DNA of 46,958 nt from an uncultured Saprospiraceae bacterium. GTDB taxonomy: Bacteria; Bacteroidota; Bacteroidia; Chitinophagales; Saprospiraceae. This document shows positions 1 through 10,800 of this stretch, one piece after another (within the stretch, counting starts at the first letter, position 1; each line of letters begins with the position of its first letter). Both the position numbers and the translations under genes were made by a program. Where the stretch lies: contig CALFBG010000359.1 in assembly GCA_937951685.1 (NCBI GenBank), forward strand, positions 1-46,958, read 5' to 3'. The notes beneath the pieces were generated by a model, which did no database searches, was not told the DNA's origin, and saw only the letters and a program-made list of their open reading frames with translations.

Positions 1-3000
1 ATTTCCGTAGAGTCACAACCATTGAAGGCGACGTTTTGCTCCGCGTATTCTCCGGCGACCGTGGTCGGATTCCCAAAGATGAGGACTGTTTCTCCGGCAC
101 ACGCGATCAAGGTAGTTCTGCTTTCAATTGTATCTAAAACCCTCAAATGAATGTAAGCCGTAGAGTCACAACTATTGCTTCCCTCAAAAACTTGCTGGTA
201 ATTACCCGCTAGATTCGTTGCTTGTCCAAAAATAAAAGTTGTTTCGTTTTCGCAAATCGTTAAGGTATCAAATGTAGCTACCGTATCTAATAAACTGAGG
301 TGAACGACGTGTAGTGAATCACATCCATTTTGTCGCGTAAATGTTGCTGCGTAATCCCCCGCCGTAGTAACCGGATTGCCAAAGACTACAATAGTTTCTC
401 CCTGACAAATCGTATCAAAAACTTCTACCATAATAGTGTCTAATACCGTAAGGTAAACAGAGTCAATTCTTATGCAACTTTGCGTTTGATCGATTTGTAC
501 AAAAATACCAGCGTCAAATTCGAAGTTTCCAAAAACATCAATAGAGTCCCCTTCACAAATCATTGGTGTGGTAATAGTAAAAACAGTATCGTTGGTTGTC
601 AACAAGGTGATGTTATGCGTTGAATCACAAGCTAAGAAAGCATCGTAGGTTTCAGCATAATTGCCTGGCGTATTTACGGGAACGCCAAAGATCTCAACGG
701 TTTCTCCTTGGCAAATTGATAAAGTATCGTAGGTGTTAATCGGATCAATGATCGTAATATTGATGCTATCTACACTGAAGCAACCTAAAGCATTGCTCGC
801 TACCAAAACGTACTGCGTATCCATCACAGGTTTAATAAAAATGGTTCCACAAGTATCACAACTCAAGCCCATTTTGGGATACCAGTCGTATTGCGCAAAT
901 CCTGAAACGGAGAGGGCAACCGAATCACCCGCACAAATCATCGTATCCATTCCCAGATCAAAAATCGTGGTACTATCCACGGAGAAAATAACGGTATCGG
1001 ATTGAATATTTCCACAAAAATCTTCCACTTCTACCCAATACTTACCTACTTCAAAAGCGGTAAAACTAGAATCAACCGATCCATCTTGCCAACGATAAGC
1101 CGAAAAGCCACTTCCTGCATCAAACTGGTAGATACCATTGCTGCAAACGATAACATCCGGACCAAGGTCTAAGGGTAAAGGACTAAATTCAATGCTAAAG
1201 CTATCTACATTATTGGTAAAATCACATTCAGGAATTTCCGTTACCGGAAAGTCATTCGCTAAATTATAAGGTCGCGGCAAAGAATTATCATCATTAATTA
1301 CCACAAAAATATCTTCTCCAAAAACACCGGGAATCGTGAAGACTTTGGTGATACAACTATCTGGCGGTAGAACCGTTCCGAGTGCTACTTCCGCAAAGTC
1401 GGTGGCGTTGGTGGTTTGCGGATTTCCTTGGTAAAAACTAATTGGCGTTTCGTTAGAAAGTACTTGATCACCGAGGTTGCAGATTTCTACCCGAATCCCA
1501 ATATCTAATTGTTCACAATACAAAGAGTCTACCCTCACGACAGCATCTGCCACGGGAAAAGCAGGATCAGAATATTGTGCTAAGAAAGTATTCATGACGA
1601 TGCTATCGCCTACCCAAGCGTGTATTTGTTGCCGACGTGGAATACTTAGATCGTCATTGATATTGACGTTGAAATAACTCTGTTGGTTCCAGATCTTTCG
1701 GGAAGGCGCCCAAGGTCCCAAAGCGGAACCATATACTTTTACTTGATTATCACAACTACATAGGATTTCTGATTCTCCATCGGCATCGACATCCACCACA
1801 ATCGGATACTCTGTTCCCGTCCCAGAGCCGCAAGGGACAGAAGTGATTACATTTCCCGTAGTACCATCTAAAATTCTCAGCGTAGTCTGATCTCGATATA
1901 AAACTTCGTTGGTTCCATCTGCTTGAAAATCGAATAAAGTAGCGCCAGTTTGTCCAGAATTATCCGTAGAGCTAATCAACCATTTTACCGTATAATCATC
2001 CGTGGCACTAAACTCTAAACAACGAAATTCGTTCGCGGAACTAAAGCCAATCTCCGGTTCGCCATCGTTATCAAAATCACCGAGGATCGTTTGCGCCGTT
2101 GTACCTTGACAGCAGTTGGAAGGTTGTGCTAAAAATTCGTAGCCGAATCCTAATTGAGAAGGCGTTTGTAAATCCCACGCATAGATAATTCCCATATTTC
2201 CATCTCGCGCACTCACGACAGCATCGAGGTCTCCATCTTTATCCATATCGGCAATACTAACTAAACCATCCGGCGTACTCGAATTACCGATTTCTACGAC
2301 GATGGTCATTTGACCCGTGACGACATTGACGGCAATTACTTGATCGCCCGCAACGAGTTCTTTTCCTTGGCAATCGGTGCAAAAATTATCCGGAAGGACG
2401 TCTACAGCAATCGGCGCAAAGTTAGAAATACCAGTACTCAAACTAGTAATTTGTCGACCTTCGTTCATGATCGGTCCACCTTCTACGATAAACGCTCCCG
2501 TCAGGGCGTTGAAAATTTGATTACCGATATAAACTTCGGGAATACCATCTTCGTTGAAATCGGTAAGTGCCGGAGTCGACCATTCGTAACGTGGTTCATA
2601 ACCATATTCCGTATCTGAAATCCATTTTTGTGTTCCATCGTGTTCGTAGCAAATTAAGCGCATACGATTTGCAAAGCCATTATCTTCGTAGGAGGTATTG
2701 ATAATTATTTCACCAAATCCATCCAAATCTACATCGCCAATGGTAATGTGAGAATTGCTATAACGCATATACGGCGTAGTAATGGTATATTTCAAATCCC
2801 CCGTCACGCCATCAATAATTTGAATGTCTTTGTTGTAGCCAATTCCGCTACCGTGTGGTCCTTGCTTTCCGATTACTTCTGGTATACCATCTTGGTCAAT
2901 ATCTGCAACTAAAGGAACATTATAAGAATGCCAGTTACTTTGGCTGTTCCATTCTAATTCGAGGGCTAAATCCGTGGAAGGCGTATTGTATTCACAATCA

Positions 3001-5999
3001 ATGGGACAAGGATTATAATAATTGTTTTCACAAGCTAGTGCGCCGCAACAATCCGAATCAAAACAATCAATTAGTCCATCGCCATCATCGTCAATCCCAT
3101 TATCACAAATTTCAGTGCAAGGACAAGCATCGTCTTCGCAGTCGGTTAAGCCATTGCCATCATCGTCGATACCGTTACCGCAGATTTCTTGAGCACAAGC
3201 AATCTCACAAATTTCGGTAACTTCATAATGATTAATATTTTTTTCAGCACTTTCGTCCGTTACAATATAGCTTACATCTTCGCTGTCAAATGTAGCGCTA
3301 GACATAGTTAGACCAAAAGTAGTATTGATTGGATCAAAAGGTAAAGTCTTACAAGAAGTCAACGCTGTATCTAATACTGCTATCCAAGGCTCATTATTGC
3401 TAGTTGTGATACTTTCTCTATCAAAATTAATGCAGACTATTCTATCTGGTATTGTATTCGTGTGGGTAATACGAGAAAGACTACCAAAACTGGAGAGTGC
3501 AATATCACCAACTCTTTTTGCCCATTTAAAGTTACCGTTAAGATCAAATTTAAACACTCGATAAGAAGCAACTCCATTAATTGTTGAATAGCCACTTGTA
3601 TATAGATCTCCAGCTTTGTCGATAACCATTCCAGTGTGAGCAGAATTTTCTGAACTTTGATAATGGTGCTGCCAAACTAGGTTTCCGTTAGCATCAAAAC
3701 GCATTAATATCGGTTCCCATTTAAATGGTTCTATTCTCAGGATGCCTGACACTACTAGACCTTCGTCTTCTAATAACAGCATTTGACTACTAATAATTCC
3801 TGCATAACTGGTATTGGTAGTGGTGTAACGAATCGTATTAAGAATATTTCCACTTTCATTTACCGTAGACACAAAAAAGTCTCCATCAAGCGAGGAGGCA
3901 TAACCAAGCATTTTGAAACCACCTCCGGGCAAAGCGACGATGTCTGTAACTCGCTCATCTCCATCTTTATAAAAATCTTTTGCCCAAAGAATATTTCCAT
4001 TTCCATCTATCTTTAAAATCGACATATCAAATGTCATTCCTCCTGTAGATCGCAAATACTTCAGTAAATAACTTTCTCCTAATGGGTCATCTACCGTAGC
4101 TATCATTTCCCCGAACAAAAGCGTTCCAGTGCGGTCGTAAGATTTTCCCCAGATCAAATTTCCATCATAGTCAACCTTCGATATGTACTGTTGATCGTTG
4201 TTCGAACTAGATCGTCTTCGTCCGTGTAGCATCAAATTTCCATCTGTACTGTTGATCACAGACCGTAGCTGAGTACCTTGTACGTAACCTTTAACCCAAG
4301 TAATATCTCCACAGCCATCCAGTTTTGCCAGTACAGGCCTCATGCTATCAATACTGGCATAAGAATCCTGACCTACTGCGTAGAAAGCATTTTGATTAAT
4401 GTCGTATAATATCCCATTAAAATAATTGTTTAAAGGGTTTTTATAAAACCTATAAAAGTTTAAATCCCCTGCATCCATTGGATCGACAACTTGAATAAAT
4501 TGACATTTTGTTGGCGAGCAAGAAGCACCAATAGCTTTCAGACAAACTTCGTAGGTTCCAGTAGCTGGAAAATCAACACTATAGTTAATGGTATTCCCCT
4601 GTAAAACACCATCTATGAACCATTGATAGCTACTTGCATTTACACTAGCATTGGTAAAGTTAATATCTTGGTTGACCAAGATAATTGTATTCGAACTAGA
4701 AAAGTTGGCAATGGTAGGACACACTACTTCGATATCAATTTCAAAACTAGCCGTACAATTCGGGTCAGCATTATTTGCAATCAAGGTAATGGTATAAGTT
4801 CCTTCCGCCGTAAAATTATAGCTAGGATTAATTACTGTAGAAAAATCACTACCCTCTATCTGCCAAGTATAAGTAGTAGCATTGATGGAGTTGTTGGTAA
4901 AATTGACCGTTGCCCCCACGGATACGGTTGTAGCACTCGCAGTAAAGTCTGCATTAATGGGAATAGTACAAGGATCATTACAAGCCGTACTATTAAGCAG
5001 ACTTGCTCTAGTCGTAGTAACGAAAAAGCTCATCCGATCTGCTTGTCCTTGGGTGAAGGCAGAATAACAATCGGGGTCTCCATAGTCCATGTAATTGATA
5101 AACATATCGGCTTGGTCAGTCGCAAATCCAGAATCGGTATCCGTTGTGCAACTATTGATCGTGCCATTGCAAGGAACGGGCGCCGTTGACTGATCGGGCG
5201 GTGTATCGCAAACACGGTCTCCATCCTGCAAACAATCGTTATTGCCACAACCGCCTTGAAAAGTATGGTAAACACCTAAGTAATGTCCCATTTCGTGGGT
5301 AATAACCGAAGACCTTCCCGGTGTACTTCCAAACCAATCCGCTTCCATCATGATCCCATCGACATCCGTTCCGTGCGAACTTGGAAAGTAAGCGTAACCA
5401 ACTACCCCACAGCCAGAACTATTACTACAAATTTGTTTGACCAACCAGATATTAATGTAAGCCGTAGGATCCCAACGATTGATATTTTTGACGGTAAGGT
5501 CATCGACATCTTTATTCATTTCCGTGAAAGGACTAACATCGCGCGTGATGCCCGTTGTTGCACTGCCATTAGGATCTTTTTTTGCCAAACAAAAAGCGAT
5601 TTGCGTGTTTACGCCCGTTGCAGGATTGTAATAACCTACATTCTCGAACGCTGCGTTTAGATCTGCAATTCCTTGTTCGACCGTTGCGTCTGAAATATTT
5701 TCGGAGCCATTATTATGAATAATATGTACGACTACGGGAAGTTCATAATCTGCCACAAAAGGCAACATCGCCTGATTTTGAGAAGATAGGTAGTTGTAGA
5801 TTTGTTGTTCTAATTGATGGTGCTTTTCTTGATAAGCAGGATTGAGAAGCTGCTGTTGATGTAATTCATCCGTACCACAAGAGAAATGAGTTGTAGCTGA
5901 GCCCGTTGCAGGAGTTTGAGCGAAAGAACGAAAACTCTCAAAGTAGAGGTTGGCAAATAATAGCACGCCAGTGAGGAGGCCTAATTGTTTGATATTCAT
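1..5999 (-). CDS. M43-type zinc metalloprotease with giant modular surface tail (partial, C-terminus off window)
   Basis: I read this from the minus strand. It starts at the ATG at 5999 and stays open to the left edge, giving at least 1999 codons. A signal peptide ends near residue 27 (SFA-Q). The zinc motif HEMGHYLGVYH (H235, E236, H239, H245) fits HExxHxxGxxH, is followed by a VCDTPPD segment, and has a Met-turn NYMDY (M304); together these identify peptidase family M43 (cytophagalysin/PAPP-A-like). Downstream come PKD-like domains (about 335-500), a beta-propeller-like region with DGNGNILW motifs (about 505-910), acidic GIDDDGDGLIDC calcium-binding-type repeats (about 930-985), FG-GAP/VCBS-like blades such as DIDQDGIPEV (about 1003-1430), a CARDB-like region, and from about 1755 tandem repeats ending GCDST. 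It is probably secreted by T9SS, as its neighbours are, but its own sorting domain would lie outside the window. Substrate unknown. Confidence 0.88.
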   Translation of the reverse strand, partial: MNIKQLGLLTGVLLFANLYFESFRSFAQTPATGSATTHFSCGTDELHQQQLLNPAYQEKHHQLEQQIYNYLSSQNQAMLPFVADYELPVVVHIIHNNGSENISDATVEQGIADLNAAFENVGYYNPATGVNTQIAFCLAKKDPNGSATTGITRDVSPFTEMNKDVDDLTVKNINRWDPTAYINIWLVKQICSNSSGCGVVGYAYFPSSHGTDVDGIMMEADWFGSTPGRSSVITHEMGHYLGVYHTFQGGCGNNDCLQDGDRVCDTPPDQSTAPVPCNGTINSCTTDTDSGFATDQADMFINYMDYGDPDCYSAFTQGQADRMSFFVTTTRASLLNSTACNDPCTIPINADFTASATTVSVGATVNFTNNSINATTYTWQIEGSDFSTVINPSYNFTAEGTYTITLIANNADPNCTASFEIDIEVVCPTIANFSSSNTIILVNQDINFTNASVNASSYQWFIDGVLQGNTINYSVDFPATGTYEVCLKAIGASCSPTKCQFIQVVDPMDAGDLNFYRFYKNPLNNYFNGILYDINQNAFYAVGQDSYASIDSMRPVLAKLDGCGDITWVKGYVQGTQLRSVINSTDGNLMLHGRRRSSSNNDQQYISKVDYDGNLIWGKSYDRTGTLLFGEMIATVDDPLGESYLLKYLRSTGGMTFDMSILKIDGNGNILWAKDFYKDGDERVTDIVALPGGGFKMLGYASSLDGDFFVSTVNESGNILNTIRYTTTNTSYAGIISSQMLLLEDEGLVVSGILRIEPFKWEPILMRFDANGNLVWQHHYQSSENSAHTGMVIDKAGDLYTSGYSTINGVASYRVFKFDLNGNFKWAKRVGDIALSSFGSLSRITHTNTIPDRIVCINFDRESITTSNNEPWIAVLDTALTSCKTLPFDPINTTFGLTMSSATFDSEDVSYIVTDESAEKNINHYEVTEICEIACAQEICGNGIDDDGNGLTDCEDDACPCTEICDNGIDDDGDGLIDCFDSDCCGALACENNYYNPCPIDCEYNTPSTDLALELEWNSQSNWHSYNVPLVADIDQDGIPEVIGKQGPHGSGIGYNKDIQIIDGVTGDLKYTITTPYMRYSNSHITIGDVDLDGFGEIIINTSYEDNGFANRMRLICYEHDGTQKWISDTEYGYEPRYEWSTPALTDFNEDGIPEVYIGNQIFNALTGAFIVEGGPIMNEGRQITSLSTGISNFAPIAVDVLPDNFCTDCQGKELVAGDQVIAVNVVTGQMTIVVEIGNSSTPDGLVSIADMDKDGDLDAVVSARDGNMGIIYAWDLQTPSQLGFGYEFLAQPSNCCQGTTAQTILGDFDNDGEPEIGFSSANEFRCLEFSATDDYTVKWLISSTDNSGQTGATLFDFQADGTNEVLYRDQTTLRILDGTTGNVITSVPCGSGTGTEYPIVVDVDADGESEILCSCDNQVKVYGSALGPWAPSRKIWNQQSYFNVNINDDLSIPRRQQIHAWVGDSIVMNTFLAQYSDPAFPVADAVVRVDSLYCEQLDIGIRVEICNLGDQVLSNETPISFYQGNPQTTNATDFAEVALGTVLPPDSCITKVFTIPGVFGEDIFVVINDDNSLPRPYNLANDFPVTEIPECDFTNNVDSFSIEFSPLPLDLGPDVIVCSNGIYQFDAGSGFSAYRWQDGSVDSSFTAFEVGKYWVEVEDFCGNIQSDTVIFSVDSTTIFDLGMDTMICAGDSVALSVSGFAQYDWYPKMGLSCDTCGTIFIKPVMDTQYVLVASNALGCFSVDSINITIIDPINTYDTLSICQGETVEIFGVPVNTPGNYAETYDAFLACDSTHNITLLTTNDTVFTITTPMICEGDSIDVFGNFEFDAGIFVQIDQTQSCIRIDSVYLTVLDTIMVEVFDTICQGETIVVFGNPVTTAGDYAATFTRQNGCDSLHVVHLSLLDTVATFDTLTICENETTFIFGQATNLAGNYQQVFEGSNSCDSTAYIHLRVLDTIESRTTLIACAGETVLIFGNPTTVAGEYAEQNVAFNGCDSTE

Positions 6000-6065
6000 A
6001 GCTAAATGGTATCTAATGAACCATAAATTTAGCGATAAATAAGCTTTTCTTCGTTACGATGGGGC

Positions 6066-6105
6066 AAAAAAATAGCCACTCTTTATATAAAACAAAGTAG
6101 TGGCT
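6066..6105 (-). terminator. Terminator-like hairpin in the leader of the metalloprotease gene
   Basis: On the minus strand a stem AGCCACT/AGTGGCT (7 bp, extended inward by about 4 bp across one bulged base) is followed directly by a run of seven T. This is the form of an intrinsic terminator. It lies about 66 nt upstream of the metalloprotease ATG, on the same strand, and no minus-strand gene ends before it. It may be an attenuator in the leader, the end of a small RNA, or a leftover from a lost gene. Confidence 0.6.
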
Positions 6106-6208
6106 CTCCTTACCCCAAAAGAATCTTTACTGTAAAGATGCATTTACACATTCCTTTTAATCAGGATAACACATAGGATCATGAGGTAATCAATCCTGAG
6201 GTGTAAAG

Positions 6209-6250
6209 TACCAATACAAATCAAATGATTTATTCAATTTTGTCTTCGTA
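6209..6250. repeat. Intergenic bipartite motif, copy 1
   Basis: TACCAATACAAATCAAAT (6209-6226) is followed after 13 nt by TTGTCTTCGTA (6240-6250). The same two blocks occur at 31911-31950 with one base difference and an 11-nt gap. Both copies lie 210-265 nt upstream of the start codon of a giant minus-strand surface-protein gene. Function is unknown; a regulatory site or a dispersed intergenic repeat are both possible. Confidence 0.5.
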
Positions 6251-6302
6251 CGTAAAGCAATATAATAGATGTAAAACAGTGACAAGTTAATTTTCCCCTA
6301 AG

Positions 6303-6330
6303 GCTACCAATTCTGTTTAGAATTGGTAGC
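6303..6330. other. Perfect 12-bp stem-loop
   Basis: GCTACCAATTCT and its exact reverse complement are separated by a four-base loop. No T-run follows on either strand, so it is not a standard terminator. It sits about 300 nt upstream of the metalloprotease start and could be part of a structured leader, a small RNA or a protein-binding site. Confidence 0.45.
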
Positions 6331-6369
6331 TCGGAGAGGACTTTGCAGTTCTTAAATTCTTTCCAGCAC

Positions 6370-6391
6370 TTGCCAAAAAAGGCAATTTTTT
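6370..6391 (+). terminator. Weak terminator-like element with two alternative foldings
   Basis: TTGCC-A6-GGCAA followed by six T resembles a short intrinsic terminator on the plus strand. The same bases can instead pair as CCAAAAAA with TTTTTTGG around the loop GGCAA. No plus-strand gene ends upstream within the window, so if it is real it would end a small RNA. Confidence 0.3.
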
Positions 6392-7064
6392 GGTTTGTTT
6401 ATTAGTTGTGTTAATTGTTTTAACCGAGCTAAACTGGAAATTGATTAATAGGCCTTTTTTATTAATTCATAAATCTAAGTGATCCGCTGCTATATTCACT
6501 TAACATAGTCGCGAGGTATCAAAATTTAAATCTGCAAAGTATTATCTTTGTGCTTAGTTGAGTTTTTTGAATTCATATTTAATAAACTCAAAAAGATCCT
6601 TCTACTAAGCGATTAATTTACAAGATGACTAGCAAACTTCTTTACTAGTACTAATTACTATATAGCAATTTTATGCCAACTTTACAATCTTATGATTTCC
6701 AGCTAATTACCTAAAAATAGATTTCATCTTATTTCCCAATTTGGGACTATAATCCTAAAAACGGAAATCATATTATTTTTTATCCGTTACGATAATTTAC
6801 ATTTTCACGCCAAAACACATTGCAAAAAGACTGGGTGCTCGCCACTTTTCCACCGCTACCGACGATAGATACACTGGAATGATTTATATCCAAAAATTAT
6901 TAAAAAAATAATCGACTTCAAGGAACTAATTGATCCTTAAGATCGTAATACTACTTTCTTAAAAACGACGGAGTTTCAAGGATGACTTGAATCCCTTCAT
7001 TTCTCTTGGAACCTAAATACTAATTCATTAACAAAACGATCAAAACAATTAAAAACTTTAAATT

Positions 7065-7691
7065 ATGGAATTATTCGTAGCGGTACTCGCTTCCCTCTTT
7101 TCGGTGGTAAATCCATTGGGTGCAGTTCCCGTTTTTCTGGCCATGACGCCAGATTATGACAAAGTTGAACGAAGCAGAACGGCTTTTCAAACTAGTCTTT
7201 ATGTAATTATGATTCTCATTAGTTTCTTCTTAGGAGGAGCTTATATTCTGAGCTTTTTTGGAATTAGCTTGAACGCCATGCGCATTGCGGGAGGAATGGT
7301 TATTCTTAGTTCGGGCTATGCCTTACTCAACGGTAAATTTGCGGAGAGTCGTGCCATTAATAAGCAAGTGAAAGCAGAAGCTTTAGTTAAAGAAGATATT
7401 TCCTTTGCGCCAATGGCCATGCCAATGCTTTCGGGGCCCGGTTCGATTTCACTCTTAATTAGTTTGAACGCTGCGAACCCTACTTGGCAAGACCAACTTT
7501 TGATTACAGGCGTAATCATCGTGACTGGTATTATCATTTATTTCATTTTAAATCTCTCTCCTTTATTGTTTCGAGTGCTTGGAGTTGCTGGTTTAAAAGC
7601 GATCTCTAGAATTATGGGCTTTATCGTAATGGCCATTGGTATTCAATACGCCATCACGGGCGTTGTTGCTCTGGTGAAGACATTACTGTAA
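7065..7691 (+). CDS. MarC-family integral membrane protein
   Basis: The 208-residue product has the size and layout of the MarC family (UPF0056), with about six hydrophobic membrane segments. The N-terminal FSVVNPLGAVPVF is the typical first helix motif, and the segment around MPMLSGPGSISLLI is typical of the second half. Family members sit in the inner membrane. Their biochemical role is not established, and the old link to multiple antibiotic resistance is not supported. The gene is alone on the plus strand between two giant minus-strand genes and converges with the 3028-residue gene. The ATG at 7065 gives the full-length family product. Confidence 0.9.
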   Translation: MELFVAVLASLFSVVNPLGAVPVFLAMTPDYDKVERSRTAFQTSLYVIMILISFFLGGAYILSFFGISLNAMRIAGGMVILSSGYALLNGKFAESRAINKQVKAEALVKEDISFAPMAMPMLSGPGSISLLISLNAANPTWQDQLLITGVIIVTGIIIYFILNLSPLLFRVLGVAGLKAISRIMGFIVMAIGIQYAITGVVALVKTLL

Positions 7692-7781
7692 GGTCTATTT
7701 TTACAGATAAACACGAGGGTGAAATTGGAGGAAGATTAGCGTAATACAATGTAATAGGTTACGGTTTATTTAAAAACTTGC

Positions 7782-7816
7782 AAAAAAAATGGCTACACTT
7801 TTCCAAGTGTAGCCAT
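7782..7816 (-). terminator. Intrinsic terminator of the 3028-residue surface-protein gene
   Basis: A perfect 12-bp stem (ATGGCTACACTT and its complement, four-base loop, 7789-7816) is followed on the minus strand by eight T. It lies about 57 nt past the stop codon at 7874. On the plus strand no T-run follows, so it should not efficiently stop transcription from marC. Confidence 0.88.
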
Positions 7817-7873
7817 TCTAGTATCAAGTCTAAGTTTTTAAAAGTGCTTTACTTTTGCAAAACTTTTTTTCTA

Positions 7874-10800
7874 TTATCGCATTAAAGTCACATCTCCTTT
7901 GTAAAGAATCTCTCTTCCGTCGATGAATTTCACACTGGCAATGTAAACATAAACTCCAGGGTTTAGTTTTTTATTGTTCAACGTTCCATCCCAACCAAGA
8001 GCAGGATTATTTGCCTGGAAATTCTCTAACTGGTAAACTACCTCACCCCATCGGTCAAAGACTCGGAAGTATTGTACTTCTTCGACTCCCGCACCTGTGT
8101 AGATTTGGAATAAATCGTTAGGACCATTTCCATCTGGAGAAAATGCGTTTGGAACATAAACTAAACGTTCTTTCTCTAATCTTACATTGATCTGATCCGT
8201 TGCGATACAACCATTCTCGTCAATAATCGTCACACCATAATTACCCGATTCTAACGGACTAAAAGCTTGCTGTGGCAAGTCTATGAATAATGTATCTACT
8301 AATGGTGTCCAAAGTAAAGTATCCACTCGATTAGGTTCACTAATAAACGCGTCTAAGCGAACTTCATCTCCTAAACCAATTACAATATCATCACCTAAGT
8401 CTACCGTAAATTCAGCAGGCTCTGTAATTGAAATTTCTTGGTTAAATTCACAACCATTTGCATCTTGAATCACGATGTCATAATTCCCAGCAGGAATATT
8501 ACTTAAGAAACTCACTGGAGTGAAATTCTCACCATCATCAAAAGAATATAAGTATGGCGCTGAACCACCAGAAACAGAGTCAATTAAAATTACACCGTTT
8601 TGATCTCCGTAACAATCGGGGTTAGTCAATTCAATTCTTTCAATATTTGGAATATCATCATCCGCTAAAACTTCTACGTCATTCGAACTCGTACAACCAT
8701 TTTCAGTATTTGTAACGACAATGGTATACATTCCAGCATCATCTACGCTAGGACTTAAAGTCGTAGCTCCCGCAGTGACATTAGGACCAGTCCATTCGTA
8801 GCTAAAGTTAGCCCCTTGTGAAGAACCAGAACCATCGAGATCAACGCTAGTAACGATACAATCTAAGTTGTCTGTTACTTGTGCATCTGCTATTGGAGGA
8901 GTAATATCCTGAGGGACAACCATTGTTGCCGTCTGAGTACAACCGTTATCAGTATTTGTTACAACTAAAGTATAACTTGTAGCCACACTTACATCTGGAT
9001 TTAAAGTTGTATTTCCTGTAATACCACCACCCGTCCACGCGTACGTGAAATTAGCTCCTTGCGAAGATCCACTTGCATCCAAAGGAACAGTGGTCACTGC
9101 ACAAGTTAACGTTGCTGGTTGAGCGATTACTGCAATCGGTAAATTCGCATCTTGCGTAACCGTTGCCGTTGCCGTATTGGTACATCCATTAGGTCCTGTT
9201 ACCGTAAGTACATAATCGTTACCTGGAACAGAAACGGTTGGATTTTGTTGATTCATATTTGCCATTGTAATACCAGGTCCAGTCCAAGAATAGCTTGCAC
9301 CTTGTGTTACAGATGATCCTGCTAATTGAACAGAAGGATTATCGCAGTCAATCACCCCACCGGCAGCAGTTGCCGTTGGTGGATCAAAATCACCAATTAC
9401 GTCTACGATATCCGTTCCACTACAACCGTTGGTAGTATTCAAGACGATCAAAGTATAACTTCCTACTGCGTCAACTACTGGGCTTTGATCATTCTCATTT
9501 GCAGCAGTAATACCAGGACCACTCCAAGTGTAAGTGATATTTCCACCCGTTTGAGAACCAGAACCATCTAAAGTAACAGAAGAAATATTACAATCTAAAG
9601 TTTGATCAGGACCAGCACTCGCCGTTGGTACACCAGCATCTTGAGAAACATTGACATCATCCGTAGCAGTACAGCCGTTCGTTGTATTTGTTACGAGTAA
9701 AGTGTAAAGACCAGAGACACTAACCTGAGGACTCAGTTCATTCGCATTACCCGCTGTGATACCAGGACCACTCCAAGTGTAAGTAATATTTACACCAGAC
9801 TGAGAACCAGAACCATTTAAAGTAACATCCGTCAATGCACAACTCAATACGACATCTCCACCAGCATCAGCCGTTGGGGTAGCAATATCTTGTGTAACCA
9901 TGACTTGATCAATTGCACTACATCCGTTAGCAGTATTAAATACCGCAACGACGTACATTCCAGGTTGATCAACAACTGGGCTTTGATCATTTTGATTCGC
10001 TGCAGTAATTCCAGGACCACTCCAGTTGTAAGTAATATCCGTTCCGGTAGAAGAACCAGAACCATCTAAAGTAACCGTAGTAACCAAACAAGTCAACTCT
10101 TGATCAGCACCAGCAGAGGCCGTTGGATCAACAGTATCTTCGATAATAATCACTTCGTCAACATCTGTACAACCATTAGTTGTATTGGTAACCGTTACGC
10201 TATAAGTACCTGGTAAACTAATTTCTGGGTTTTGTACCGCTTCATTTGTCATGTCGATACTAGGTCCAGTCCATAAGTATTCAATATCTGCCCCAGTGCT
10301 TGAGCCACTACCATCAAGGATTAAGCTACTCACTGCACAAGTCAAGGTGCTATCTTGTCCCGCAGAAGCCACTGGCGTATTTGAATCCAGTAAAACATCA
10401 ACATCGTCTGTTGCCGTACAGCCACTCGTTGTATTGGTCACTAATAAAGTATACATACCTGCTTCTGTAACCGTTGGGCTTTGGTCATTCATGTTCGTGC
10501 CATCAATCCCCGGTCCAGTCCAGCTATAACTGAAATTTGCACCAGTATCAGAACCGCTACCGTCAATCACCACACTTGGTACCGTACAACTTAAAATTGA
10601 ATTAGATACTGCAGCTGCAACTGGCGGAGTGATATCTAAAATGACATCAACATTATCCGTAGCACTACAGCCATTGTTCGTATCGGTAATCACCAAAGTA
10701 TAAGTACCCGGCGTAGAAACGGTTGGTGCTTGAGCATTAATATTAGTCGCATCAATACCAGGACCACTCCATTCAAATTGAATATTCATACCATTATCAG

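Larger units (their letters stand above)
6000..7064. other. 1.07-kb intergenic region between divergent genes, rich in hairpins
   Basis: I found no convincing coding frame here. It separates the minus-strand metalloprotease from plus-strand marC. Inverted repeats visible include 6123-6139 (7 bp), 6161-6199 (7 bp, long loop), 6303-6330 (perfect 12-bp stem, GTTT loop), 6370-6391 (plus-strand terminator-like) and 6552-6610 (nested stems GCTTAGT/ACTAAGC and TGAGTTT/AAACTCA). A box TATCTTTG at 6543-6550 fits the Bacteroidota minus-7 consensus on the plus strand, but I see no good minus-33 element. The region could hold the leader of the metalloprotease, a small RNA, or only promoter DNA. Confidence 0.5.

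Noticed and set aside
4623..5189. 188-codon plus-strand open frame
   Set aside because: It lies antisense inside the metalloprotease gene, whose protease motifs are in the opposite frame; a shadow.
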